Assembly: GCA_019448385.1 (NCBI GenBank)
Contig: JAGTXO010000001.1
Coordinates: 186,001 to 250,000, forward strand
From: Diacronema lutheri
Lineage: Eukaryota; Haptophyta; Pavlovophyceae; Pavlovales; Pavlovaceae
DNA: 64,000 bases
Direction: 5' to 3'
The notes under the pieces were generated by a model. It had not been told where the DNA came from, did no database searches, and saw only the letters and a program-made list of their open reading frames with translations. This document shows positions 48,436-56,911 of the stretch, piece after piece (position 1 is the stretch's first letter; each line of letters opens with the position of its first letter). A program made the position numbers and the translations under genes.

Positions 48436-49563
48436 TCACGCCGCCGACAGTCTTTGCCGCTTCAGCCCGGCGTCAGGGGTGGTCACCTCCTGCGCGAACC
48501 GGTGCATGTAATGCTTCAGCCCGTCGTCCACCCAGCTCGCCTCCACCGGCCTTGCGTCGACCAGCCGGCTGGCGGTCGCCCTGCGGTCGTCGGCGGGCGC
48601 AATGCGCGTCAGCCAGGCCTCGCCGAGCATCGCGTCCCTGTTGGTGCTCGCGAGCGTGCGCGGCGTGTTGGGCAGCGGTGCGATGAACTTGTACTTGAGC
48701 CGCACCTCGTTTACCGCCTTGCCGCTCAGCGCGTGCGTCGAGCTCAGCACGAGCAAGCGGAGCTTTTTGAGCACGACGCCGCCCTGGATCGCGCACAACT
48801 TGAGGAGCCCAGCATCCGTGACGGATGTGCTCGCAAGGCTGAGCCACTCGAGCTCGGGCACGCCCTGCTGTTGCCCCGCCGCCGGGTAACGCGAGTAATA
48901 CGTGAGATACTCGATCCCCAGGTCTGTCACGGCCGTGGAGCCGATCCCGAGCCGCTGCAGGCGCGTCAGGTGGATCACGCTCGTGAGCGCGGCGTCCGTG
49001 ATGGCCGTGCCCGTCAAATTGAGGGAGCGCAGCGTGCCCGCCAAATGCCCGAAGTACTGGATTGCGCCATCCGTGAGGCGTGAGCACCACGAGACGTCGA
49101 GCTCGCACAGCGCGCACTGCGCGCGCAGGAACGCCATCCCCCCGTCGCCCACGCGCAGGGAGCCGATCAGCGTAACGTGTCGCAGCGAGGGCACGTAGCA
49201 GAGCGCGCTCAAGCACTGCTCGCCGAGCCAATCGCGGCAGTCGCTCAAATCGATGCGATCCACCTGCCACTTGTACTTCACAAAGGGGTAGAGCTCCGCG
49301 CATGTCGGCGGCCGTTCCTTGCCGTCCGGCCCGGCGCGGGCGCGCAGGCGCTCGTAGATGACGAAGGCGAGCGCTCCAGGCACGCGCTCAAGATCCACGC
49401 CCGCATGCCAAGCCGACGTGACGGCCCGGATGGACAGCGCGCGCAGCGTGGCAACGCGTCTGCTTTCCCCGCCATCGGGCGCCCGATGGCGATGTGTCGG
49501 CTTCCCCAGCTCAAGATCTTCTCCAGCTCTTGAGCTGGGGACAGGGCGCTCTGCCTGCGCCAT
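48436..49563 (-). CDS. Leucine-rich repeat protein, AMN1/F-box-like type
   Basis: 375 residues, single exon. Cysteine-containing LRRs run from residue about 105 to 270, for example IDLSDCRDWLGEQCLSALCY, LDVSWCSRLTDGAIQYFGHL, LNLTGTAITDAALTSVIHLT and LSLASTSVTDAGLLKLCAIQ. The L-T-D-x-A/G-L repeats are those of the AMN1/FBXL group. No F-box is obvious at the N-terminus. The C-terminal 90 residues are not repeats. Such proteins act as ubiquitin-ligase adaptors or as LRR scaffolds (some ciliary); the role here is open. Two perfect inverted repeats lie within its first 35 codons. Divergent from the RIIa gene, 27 bp apart. Confidence 0.8.
   Translation of the reverse strand: MAQAERPVPSSRAGEDLELGKPTHRHRAPDGGESRRVATLRALSIRAVTSAWHAGVDLERVPGALAFVIYERLRARAGPDGKERPPTCAELYPFVKYKWQVDRIDLSDCRDWLGEQCLSALCYVPSLRHVTLIGSLRVGDGGMAFLRAQCALCELDVSWCSRLTDGAIQYFGHLAGTLRSLNLTGTAITDAALTSVIHLTRLQRLGIGSTAVTDLGIEYLTYYSRYPAAGQQQGVPELEWLSLASTSVTDAGLLKLCAIQGGVVLKKLRLLVLSSTHALSGKAVNEVRLKYKFIAPLPNTPRTLASTNRDAMLGEAWLTRIAPADDRRATASRLVDARPVEASWVDDGLKHYMHRFAQEVTTPDAGLKRQRLSAA
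49470..49540. repeat. Two perfect inverted repeats in the first codons of the LRR gene
   Basis: 49470-49491 is a 22-bp perfect palindrome (half-site cgccatcgggc). 49504-49516 (ccccagctcaaga) and 49528-49540 are exact reverse complements around an 11-nt loop. Both lie inside codons about 8 to 32 of the minus-strand LRR gene and would form back-to-back hairpins near the 5' end of its mRNA. Confidence 0.75.
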
Positions 49564-49590
49564 CGTGCCGTTTCAGAGCAGGAAGCAGCG
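49564..49590. promoter_or_regulatory. 27-bp divergent spacer
   Basis: The only sequence between the ATG codons of the LRR gene (49563, minus) and the RIIa gene (49591, plus). Core promoter elements for both must overlap coding sequence. Inferred from position. Confidence 0.4.
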
Positions 49591-49845
49591 ATGAGCGGGA
49601 GGGAGGCGCCGTGGAGGCGGGTCGCGCCCGCGCCGGGCGTCGGTGCGAAGTCGGAGGGCCAAGACCCGTGGGCCGGCACCGCCGGGCAGCGCGAGGGCTT
49701 GATCTACTGCGCCGAGCAGGTGCTCATCCCGGATGACCTCGAAGCTGTCGTGCGGCTGTGGACCAAAGCGGTGCTGAAGGAACGGCCTTCCGACATCATC
49801 GCATTCTCGGCGCAGTGGTTCTCACAGCATGCCGCGAGCTCCTGA
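49591..49845 (+). CDS. RIIa-domain protein, ropporin/RSP11-like
   Basis: 84 residues. The C-terminal half (VLIPDDLEAVVRLWTKAVLK followed by ERPSDIIAFSAQWFSQ) matches the RIIa dimerisation/docking pattern of ropporin and Chlamydomonas radial spoke protein 11: I-P-x-x-L-x-x-x-L-x-x-x-T-K-A-x-x-x-x-x-P-x-D-x-x-x-x-x-A-x-x-F. In flagella such proteins bind amphipathic helices of AKAP-like spoke proteins such as RSP3. The protein is shorter than RSP11 (about 185 residues), ending soon after the domain, so a further exon is possible, although no clear one is seen in the next 500 bp. It fits the other flagellar genes of the window. Confidence 0.75.
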   Translation: MSGREAPWRRVAPAPGVGAKSEGQDPWAGTAGQREGLIYCAEQVLIPDDLEAVVRLWTKAVLKERPSDIIAFSAQWFSQHAASS

Positions 49846-50372
49846 CGATCGCTCTTGCGCGCCAACTTTGGCCTCAGCGTCGATCGGGGCGGTTCTCCCG
49901 GGATGCATTGGATGATCATCGCATTCACAGCGGCTGCCAGTCGGCGGGCGCCACGCCCGGCCACGGCCACGACTAGCTCAGCTCGCGTCGTCGATGCATT
50001 GGATGATCATTTTCGCATGCGCATGCGGCACCTACCGGCAGCACTAGGCCTCTGCGGCTGCCGAACGCAGAAATCGGTAATGCCAGTGCGCACGGGCCAC
50101 GGCCAAATGGGCGACGACAAGCGGCATGTCCTGGCCGTGGCGCCCGCCGACGGGCAGCCGCTGTGAATGCCACGAGCACGGCGCGGTCGGGGTGACCTCT
50201 CGGCTGGCCGCCGCCTCCCGCGTGCGTCGACGCCTTGCGCGAGCGTCTCGCTGACTGATCATGAAGTGAGACCAACAAAAGGGCCCGCACGGGCTTCCGA
50301 AATTGAGCGCGCGCTCCTCTCGGCGGAGAACGCTCAGCAACGGCAGCTGGTGCACGGTGCACCTCTCGCGCC
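49846..50372. repeat. Intergenic spacer with a 35-bp terminal inverted repeat element
   Basis: Arms 49921-49955 and 50136-50170 are reverse complements with one mismatch over 35 bp and enclose about 180 bp. An 18-bp direct repeat (gatgcattggatgatcat) occurs just outside the left arm (about 49901) and again inside (about 49993). The centre holds gcatgcgcatgc. This is the layout of a MITE-like non-autonomous DNA element or a long hairpin, but no target-site duplication is obvious. No gene was found in this 527-bp spacer. Confidence 0.6.
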
Positions 50373-51804
50373 ATGGGTTTTGGGCACACGGCAAGCGTGA
50401 GCAACTTGGCGGGCGCGGAGAGCGCGCAGCCCCGCGCGCTGCTCGGCGCTCTCCTTTTCGTGGCGGTCATGATCAACCAGGTAGGGCCGGCGCCGCGCGG
50501 CCGCGCGCAGCTCGGCTGCCGAGGGGCGCCTGATTCCCGACCGCGCGCGTGGTGCGCGGCCCCGGGCGGCGCAGATGTCGCGCGTGATGATCCCGTCGCT
50601 GCTCGCGACGATCAAGGAGGACAGCTCCTTCGGCGTCGCTGCCGACGGCTCGTTTGCGATCACGAGCGCGCTGCCGACGATGCTGCCGCTCACGTCGATG
50701 ACGTGCCTCGTCGGCAAGCTCGCGCTCGGCACCGTGACCGATCGGCTGGGCGGCTCGGTGATACTGGTCATCGTCTTTGCGCTCTTTGCCGCCTCGTCCG
50801 CTGGCCTGATCGCCACGAGCTCGGTGCGCGTCTTCGGTTCCATGTGGGTGCTGAATTCGCTCGCCTACACGGCGACGTGGGGCGCGGCGACGCAGGTCAT
50901 CCAGAAGGCCTTTCCCAAGGACGAGTGGGCGACGCAGATCAGCAGCATTGCTTCGGCGGGCCGGCTCGGCGCCGCTGCCGGCGCCATCGTCTATGGCTCG
51001 CTGCTCGCGCAGGGCCTGAGCTGGCGGCAGGTCTTCGCGGCGCCGTTGGCGGTGCAGCTGCTGCTCGTGCCGACGTGCGTGTGGCAGCACTCGACGGTCG
51101 CGGCGATGCGCAGCACGAGCACGGCGGATGACGAGGCCGCCACCAGCGCCGGGGCCAAGCCCAGCGAGCCCACCGCCGACAAGGACGCGCCGAGTGTATG
51201 GGCGTCTGTGCTGACGATCGACTTTGCGCTCATGTTCGTCGCAAAGTGCTGCTCCTTTGTCTTCACGCAGTGGTTCATGAACTTTGTGGGGCTCTTCCTC
51301 AGGTCGAGCTTTGGCTTCTCGGCCGCCGCCTCGACCAATGCCATTTCCGTGGCGAACGCCGGGCAGATGGTCGGGCTGCTGATCGGCGGCAAGTACTACA
51401 AGGCGCTCGCGCCGTTCGATCAGTTCCGCGCGATCACGCTCCTGCTCGCGCTGACGACCGCCGCGCCTTCGCTGCTGCTGCTCCGCGGCTCGCTGCCTGC
51501 CGTGGACGCCATCGTGATCCCGTTGCTTTTCGTCTGGGGCCTCGCATTTGCCGTGCCCTTTTATCTTCCGGTCGGCACCTTTGCGCTCGAGTGCGGCGGC
51601 AAGCGCAACAGCACCTTTGTCACAAACCTGCTCGACGCGGGCGGCTTCACGTTCTCGTCCGCATGGAACCGGTACGCCGCCGCGCAGAGCCGCGTGGAAA
51701 GTTGGCACGAAGTTGTGCTCACGCTCGTCGTCTTTGGTGCAGTCTCGCTCTGCACGATGCCGCTCGCAATGTACCGGCGGCTGCCGCGCGCCAAGCGCGA
51801 CTGA
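50373..51804 (+). CDS. MFS transporter (glycerol-3-phosphate/sugar-phosphate type uncertain)
   Basis: Exons 50373..50480 and 50575..51804 (445 residues) with a 94-nt GT-AG intron. The join gives FVAVMINQMSRVMIPSLLAT, completing helix 1. Twelve helices are visible, with a D-R-x-G-G loop 2-3 motif (TDRLGGSVILVIVFALFA). ATWGAATQVIQKAF and IASAGRLGAAAGAIVYGSLL correspond to helices 4 and 5. The second half begins SVLTIDFALMFVAKCCSFVF and includes FYLPVGTFALECGGKRNSTF. The family subtype is unclear; the helix 1 and 11 patterns recall organophosphate:phosphate antiporters. No signal or transit peptide precedes helix 1. Confidence 0.8.
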
Positions 51805-51849
51805 CGACGGCGGGCGCGAGCACGGTGCTTGCCAGGATTGCGATCATGT

Positions 51850-51871
51850 ATGGGGCGCGCACGCGCCCCAT
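51850..51871. repeat. 10-bp inverted repeat in intergenic spacer
   Basis: Arms atggggcgcg and cgcgccccat flank a 2-nt loop, 46 bp downstream of the MFS stop codon. Read as RNA this is a tight hairpin and might mark a transcript end. The surrounding 244-bp spacer (51805-52048) holds no gene that I can support. Confidence 0.5.
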
Positions 51872-52048
51872 GTATTGGGCCGGCGTCAAGGTTGAGCGGG
51901 ACAGATGCCAGCGCAGAGATTCTGCGGCCAGATCCGTCGCGCGGAAGCACGTTGCCCAGCGGAGCACGACGCTCGGCGCTGTGCGCTGTCGCAACATGGC
52001 GCTGGGGAACGCGCCCGTATAGACCCGCATCGCCGCGCCCCACCCGCC

Positions 52049-52282
52049 TCAGCACATGTCCGACCACCCGAGCGACTCTTTGCTCAGCTGCCACCGGGCC
52101 ACGCCAAAGCTGAAGACTGCGCACGCGAGCGAGCCGCCCGCGAGGTACAAGGCCTGGTCTCCGCCCTTGACGAAGGCACCAACCATGGCGCACACGCTGA
52201 GGATCGTGACGAACGCGCCTTTGCGCGCGCAGCCGATCGCCGCTCGCTGATACGGGTCCGCGCCGAGCTCGTCGAGTGCCAT
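52049..52282 (-). CDS. Small two-helix membrane protein (77 aa)
   Basis: From the ATG at 52282: MALDELGADPYQRAAIGCAR, then two hydrophobic helices (GAFVTILSVCAMVGAFV and LYLAGGSLACAVFSFGVA) separated by a short KGGDQ turn, ending RWQLSKESLGWSDMC. The composition is balanced and the helix-turn-helix membrane hairpin is clear. The family is not recognised. Small two-helix proteins of this size include assembly factors and accessory subunits of photosynthetic or respiratory complexes. No targeting leader is seen, so the membrane is unknown. Confidence 0.6.
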   Translation of the reverse strand: MALDELGADPYQRAAIGCARKGAFVTILSVCAMVGAFVKGGDQALYLAGGSLACAVFSFGVARWQLSKESLGWSDMC

Positions 52283-52339
52283 GCTCTTTGGCCGTGTTTC
52301 AAAGCCGGCGGCGCTCGCCCGGCAGTCACTTCAGATTCA

Positions 52340-53053
52340 TCAGTCGGCGGCCCCCTCGATCGCGCGCCAGAGCTGCGAGCGCCCGGCGCCCGTGACCGAT
52401 GAGAAGGGCAGCGGCATCTCGCGCAGCCCGTACGCCGCCTGCAGCTCAAGCAAGCGGCCCTCCACCTCGTTCGGCTTGAGCGCGTCCACCTTCGTCGCCA
52501 CGGTGATCAGCCGCGCGTCTTTGATCTTGAAATCGCGCAGCCACGCGAAGAAGTTGGCGTCGTTGTCCTTGGGGCCATGGCGCGGGTCGACAAACGCAAC
52601 CATGACGCGCAGCTGCTCACGCTCCGCCACGTAGTCCGAGATCGCTCGCCCCCACTCCTCCTGCAGCTCCTTGCCGCGCTTGGCAAACCCGTAGCCGGGC
52701 AGGTCGCAGACCGTGCACACGTTGCCCGCGCGGTACAGGTTGATCGCGGTCGTGCAGCCGGGCGTCTTGGAGACGCGCGCGACTTTCGTGCGCGATCGGC
52801 CAGCAAGGCAGTTGAGCGCCGAAGACTTGCCCACGTTCGACCGGCCAAAGAGCGCAATTTCCGGCAATCGCGACGCGGGCATGCTCGTCCAGTTTGAGAA
52901 GCTGCCGACGAATTCGATGCGCTCCGCCGCGCGCTCGAAGGTGTGCGCGCCAGCCAGGCAGCGGAGCGCGCTGCCCGGCGTTCTCGCGACTGGGGATCGT
53001 GAGAGGACGCGGCCGGACGCGACCCAACACGCGAGCATCGTGGCGGCGGCCAT
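52340..53053 (-). CDS. EngB/YihA-type GTPase, organellar ribosome biogenesis
   Basis: 237 residues. G-motifs in order: G1 ALFGRSNVGKSSALNCLA, G2 region KTPGCTTAINLY, G3 VCDLPGYGFAKRGKEL, G4 TVATKVDAL, G5 FSSVTGAG. The EngB-specific string LPGYGFAKR and the C-terminal LWRAIE are present. Bacterial and organellar EngB proteins assist large-subunit ribosome assembly. The N-terminal 45 residues (MAAATMLACWVASGRVLSRS) look like a signal or presequence, so it probably works in the plastid or mitochondrion. The start at 53053 is only 15 bp from the divergent gene's ATG. Confidence 0.92.
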   Translation of the reverse strand: MAAATMLACWVASGRVLSRSPVARTPGSALRCLAGAHTFERAAERIEFVGSFSNWTSMPASRLPEIALFGRSNVGKSSALNCLAGRSRTKVARVSKTPGCTTAINLYRAGNVCTVCDLPGYGFAKRGKELQEEWGRAISDYVAEREQLRVMVAFVDPRHGPKDNDANFFAWLRDFKIKDARLITVATKVDALKPNEVEGRLLELQAAYGLREMPLPFSSVTGAGRSQLWRAIEGAAD

Positions 53054-53068
53054 CGTGCGCGCCCGCGG
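53054..53068. promoter_or_regulatory. 15-bp divergent spacer, shortest non-overlapping pair in the window
   Basis: This lies between the ATG codons of EngB (53053, minus) and the BioD-like gene (53069, plus). The two starts sit in mirrored ggccat / atggcc contexts. Any core promoter must extend into coding sequence on both sides. Position-based inference. Confidence 0.45.
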
Positions 53069-54112
53069 ATGGCCAAGGGCACGCCGACGCGCCCCGGCGC
53101 GCAGGCCGACCAGCTGCGCCTGCTCGTCGCGGGCGACAAGTCGCACTGCGGCAAGTCGACGGTCAGCCTTGGGTTGCTCGCGTCGCTGCTCGACCTCGGC
53201 TTCGCGCCGTCCGAGCTCGCGTACATCAAGCCGGCGACGCAGTGCGTCTCCACGACGCTCACCGCCAAGTTTTGCGAGAGCACGGGCATCGACTATGTGC
53301 ACGTCGGACCGGTCGTCTTCTATCGCAACTTTACGCGCGAATTCCTCGACGGCAAGCACGGCACCCCCGCTGAGCTCGTTGCGCGCTGCGTGAGCGCCGT
53401 CGAGGCCATCGCGGTCGGCAAGCGCGCGCTCGTGATCGACGGTGTCGGCTACCCGACGGTCGGCTCGATCGTCGGGTGTTCGTCGGTCGACATTGCGCTC
53501 GCATGCCGCGCGCGCGTGTTGCTGGTGGGCAAATCGGGCGTTGGCGACGCGGTCGACTCGTTCAACCTCTGCGCGGCCGTCTTCGAGCAGCGCGGCGTGC
53601 CCATCTTGGGCGCTGTCTTCAACAAGCTCCCGCTCACGGGCGCGTACAGCCTCGAGCGGTGCGGCGAGTACGTGCGCAAGTACTTTGCGAGCCGGCGGCC
53701 AACGCAGCGCGTGTATGGACTCATCCCTTCCACCGACTCGCTCGCCGCCGTCGCGGGTGAGGAGACGTGCGGCTTTAGCTTCTCGCACCCCAACCCGCAA
53801 AACCACGTGATCCGCGTCGAGCCCATGTCCGCCGCGGACAGGGAGGCGGTCGCGCAGATCAGCGCTCTCTTCGCTCAGCACGTCGACGTGCCGTCCGTCA
53901 TCGCCGATGCGCGCGCCGCGGCCGGCGCGTCCGACGTCGCCATCGCGCGCGCGAGCGCACTTGAGCTCTTGTCGGCCGAGCCGTCGACGCTCGTCCGGCA
54001 GCCGGCTGCGCTCGTGTGGGTCGTGCTCACGGCCCTCGCCGCGCACGCGATCCACATGCTCCTCGCCGTCGGCAAGGCGTTTGGCGTCGGCGGCGGCGGA
54101 GCGAAGCGCTGA
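53069..54112 (+). CDS. P-loop NTPase of the BioD/phosphotransacetylase-N-terminal type
   Basis: 347 residues, single exon. A deviant Walker A occurs at VAGDKSHCGKSTVSLGLLAS, then FAPSELAYIKPATQCV and LVIDGVGYPTVGSIVGCSSV, as in dethiobiotin synthetase (BioD/AAA_26) folds. The segment VLLVGKSGVGDAVDSFNLCA and LGAVFNKLPL complete the nucleotide site (N-K-x). A biotin-pathway role is not certain because the substrate loops differ. Stand-alone proteins of this type occur in protists with unknown function. The C-terminus has a hydrophobic helix (LVWVVLTALAAHAIHMLLAV) that may anchor it to a membrane, which is unusual for BioD. Confidence 0.72.
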   Translation: MAKGTPTRPGAQADQLRLLVAGDKSHCGKSTVSLGLLASLLDLGFAPSELAYIKPATQCVSTTLTAKFCESTGIDYVHVGPVVFYRNFTREFLDGKHGTPAELVARCVSAVEAIAVGKRALVIDGVGYPTVGSIVGCSSVDIALACRARVLLVGKSGVGDAVDSFNLCAAVFEQRGVPILGAVFNKLPLTGAYSLERCGEYVRKYFASRRPTQRVYGLIPSTDSLAAVAGEETCGFSFSHPNPQNHVIRVEPMSAADREAVAQISALFAQHVDVPSVIADARAAAGASDVAIARASALELLSAEPSTLVRQPAALVWVVLTALAAHAIHMLLAVGKAFGVGGGGAKR

Positions 54113-54176
54113 CGGAAAGGATGGGCAGGAATGCAAAAGATGACGAGACAGTGCAGCTGCCAGTCCCTGGGCGGCG

Positions 54177-55229
54177 TCACGAGGCCTGCAGCTGCCACCG
54201 AATGGTGCCACCCGCGCGAAACGGCACAACGACCGTGTCGCCGAACGGCAGCTCCTCCGGCACCTTCCACTCGGTGCGCACGATCGTCACGCGTTCGGTG
54301 TTTGGCGCGAGGCCGTAGAATGCGGCGCCGTTCTTGCTCAGGAAGGCCTCAAGGTGGTGAAGCGCGTTGGCCTGCTCAAACGCCTCGGCGTAGAGCTCGA
54401 TTGCCGCGTGCGCGGTGTAGACGCCGGCGCAGCCGCACGCGGACAGCTTTGCGTGCTTTGGGTGCGGCGCGCTGTCCGTGCCCGCAAAGAAGCGCGGGCT
54501 GCCGCTCGTCACGGCCTGGAGCAGCGCCTGGCGGTGCGACTCGCGCTTGACGATCGGCATGCAGTAGTGATGTGGGTTGAGTCCGCCGGCGAGCAGCGCG
54601 TTCCGGTTGATGAGCAGGTGGTGCGCCGTGACCGTCGCCGCGACGTTCGGCGGCGCGGCCATCACGAAGGCGACCGCCTCCTGCGTCGTGATGTGCTCGA
54701 GTACAATCTTGAGGTCAGGCACGGCAGCCACAAGTTTGGGCATGACGCGGCCCAGAAACTCGCGCTCTCGGTCGAACACGTCCACGTCTGCGTCCGGAAT
54801 CTCGCCGTGGATCAGCAGCGGGAGGCCGTGCTTGGCCATCGCGCGGAGCGCGGGCAGCACGTGCTCCACGTCGCGCACTCCGGCCGATGAGTTGGTCGTC
54901 GCGCCGGCCGGGTAGAGCTTGACCGCGCGGATGCCCTTCGACGCAGCCTCCACAATCTCCTCGGCCGACGTTTGCTCCGTGAGGTAGAGCGTCATCATCG
55001 GCTCAAAGCTTGCGCGCTGGTCGGGCGGGAGCGCGGCGAGGATCCGATCGCGGTACGCGAGTGCCTGCGCGGTCGTCGTCACCGGCGGCTTGAGGTTGGG
55101 CATGCAGATCACGCGCCGGAATTGGCGCGCCACGGCGGGCACCATGCAGCCCAAGACCTCCTCGCCATCGCGCAGGTGTACGTGGAAGTCGTCGGGCTTC
55201 GCGAGCTCGAGGGCGAGCGGCGCGGCCAT
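54177..55229 (-). CDS. Dihydroorotase, class II (PyrC type)
   Basis: 350 residues from the ATG at 55229. Metal ligands are all visible: the H-x-H of DDFHVHLRDGE, the carboxylated Lys in IRAVKLYPAGATTNS, His in LLIHGE and LEHITTQEA, and the catalytic Asp in FFAGTDSAPHPKHAK. The substrate loop NPHHYCMPIVKRE is typical of PyrC. It closes carbamoyl-aspartate to dihydroorotate in pyrimidine synthesis. As a separate protein of bacterial-type length it differs from the animal CAD fusion. No targeting leader is present (MAAPLALELAKP), so it is probably cytosolic. The divergent spacer to SERINC is 232 bp. Confidence 0.94.
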   Translation of the reverse strand: MAAPLALELAKPDDFHVHLRDGEEVLGCMVPAVARQFRRVICMPNLKPPVTTTAQALAYRDRILAALPPDQRASFEPMMTLYLTEQTSAEEIVEAASKGIRAVKLYPAGATTNSSAGVRDVEHVLPALRAMAKHGLPLLIHGEIPDADVDVFDREREFLGRVMPKLVAAVPDLKIVLEHITTQEAVAFVMAAPPNVAATVTAHHLLINRNALLAGGLNPHHYCMPIVKRESHRQALLQAVTSGSPRFFAGTDSAPHPKHAKLSACGCAGVYTAHAAIELYAEAFEQANALHHLEAFLSKNGAAFYGLAPNTERVTIVRTEWKVPEELPFGDTVVVPFRAGGTIRWQLQAS

Positions 55230-55461
55230 TATTATTGCGCGTTGACGGAACACTCCCAAAGAACGGGGGACGCCCTGGGGGACGCCCCTGACTCCCACGC
55301 TCGGACATGGGCGCGCTTGTCTCGACCGTGATGGGCGCGAGCAGGTGCGCCGCTGTGCCGTGCCGCGCGCGGCTTGGTGCACGACGTCTCACGCGCACGC
55401 ACGCCGCGCGCCGCGCGCTCCGCCGCGGCGCCGCGAGCGCAGCCTGGCTGAGTGCTTTGCA

Positions 55462-56867
55462 ATGCGCGGCCTCCTCGGCGTCGCGGGCACGCTGTTTGGG
55501 AGCTGCTTTGGCACGTGCTGCGCGAGTATTGCGTGCTCGGCGTGTGGCATGGCGTGCAAAGGCAGCTCGCAGGGCGCGCGCGTCGGCTACCTCATCCTCG
55601 TCGTGCTCGGCGTTGTGCTCTCGCTCGTGCTCCGCTTCCAGCTCGCGCCGTCCATGCTGGGCTGGCAGGGCACCAAGCTCGCGGAGGAGTGCGACAGCGC
55701 AACGTGCGCGGGGAACGAGGCGGTGTACCGCGTGTCGGGTTCGATGTGCGCCTTCTTCCTCGCGCTCGCCGCGCTCTGCGCCTGCCCGGGCGGGATCGGC
55801 GCGTCGCTCCACCGCGGGTATTGGGCGGTGAAGCTCTTCGCGCTTAGCACGCTCGGCACCGCGGCGTTTTGGGTGCCGAACGCGGTGTTCGACGCGTTCG
55901 CGTCCGTCTCGCGCGTCGCGTCCATCCTCTTCGTGCTCTACCAGGGCTTGCTCCTCATCGACTTTGCCTACGGATGGAACGCACGGTGGGTATCGCTTGA
56001 TGAGGAGGCAGACGTCTTTCAGTGGCGTGCGGGCATCCTCGCCGTGTGCGTCGGCCTGTACGCGTGCTGCTTCACGGCGATCGGCTTCATGTACTCGTTG
56101 TACACCGCGGCAGGTTGCGGCTTCTCCACCGCCATCATCACCGTGACGCTCCTCTCAATCTTGCTCTTCACGCTGGTCGGTGTTTCGCCGCTCTCGCCGC
56201 ACGGCGCCCTCCTGCCATCGGCGGTGATCGCGGCGGACTGCGTCTACCTGTGCTACGCGGCGCTCGCCTCGTCGCCGCTCGAGCAGTGCAACCCCTTCGC
56301 CTCGGCCCATGGCGGCGGCCAGGAGAGCATGCACCTCATCGTCGGGCTGCTGATGGCAGGCGTGTCGATCGCGTGGAAGGCAAACTCAGCGGCCACCTCG
56401 CTCTCCGCCGAGCAGCAGCCGGTGTGCGCCGCCGGCCGCTGGCCCGAGCGGCCGCGCGTGCGTTGCGCGCGCGCGCGCGCGCGCGCCGCACTCTCACGCC
56501 TGCCGTCCGCCGCACCGCGCGCGCCGGCACGCAGGCGTCGACGCTGTTGCCTCTCTCCGCGTCGAGCGCTGCGGCCACGAGCGAGGTGATGCCGGTGGTG
56601 GACGCCGCAGGCGCGGAGGATGACGCGTCGGCGCCGCTCGAGGGCGACGCTGTCTTCTTCCACCTGATGATGGCCGTCTCGTGCATGTACTTTGGCACGC
56701 TGCTCACAGACTGGGGCACCGCCTCGCCCGAGCACGGCGACATCAGCCAATACGACGTCGGCTGGGCGTCGGCTTGGCTCAAGGTGGGCACGCAGTGGTC
56801 GATCATCCTCATGTACTCGTGGACGCTCGTCGCGCCGTACGTCTTTCCCGACCGTGAGTTCGCCTGA
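55462..56867 (+). CDS. SERINC/TMS1 family membrane protein
   Basis: Exons 55462..56421 and 56535..56867 (430 residues) with a 113-nt GT-AG phase-0 intron. About ten helices are present. Diagnostic strings are SACGMACKGSSQGARVGYLI (helix 1 and loop), the GYWAVKLFALSTLGTAAFWV and GLLLIDFAYGWNARWV segments, and the C-terminal FFHLMMAVSCMYFGTLLTDW plus YDVGWASAWLKVGTQWSIIL. SERINCs are lipid scramblase-like proteins linked to serine-containing lipids. The N-terminal Cys-rich stretch (GSCFGTCCASIACSACGMAC) is conserved in the family. An earlier in-frame ATG at 55345 gives a basic, unlikely extension. Confidence 0.93.
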
Positions 56868-56911
56868 CTGCCCTGGGACGGAACCACGCCGACCCGCAGC
56901 ATGGCTGCGCG

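Noticed and set aside
49846-50372. tRNA or small RNA gene in the spacer with the long inverted repeat
   Set aside because: No cloverleaf, T-loop consensus or anticodon arm could be found; the long arms fit a hairpin or MITE better.
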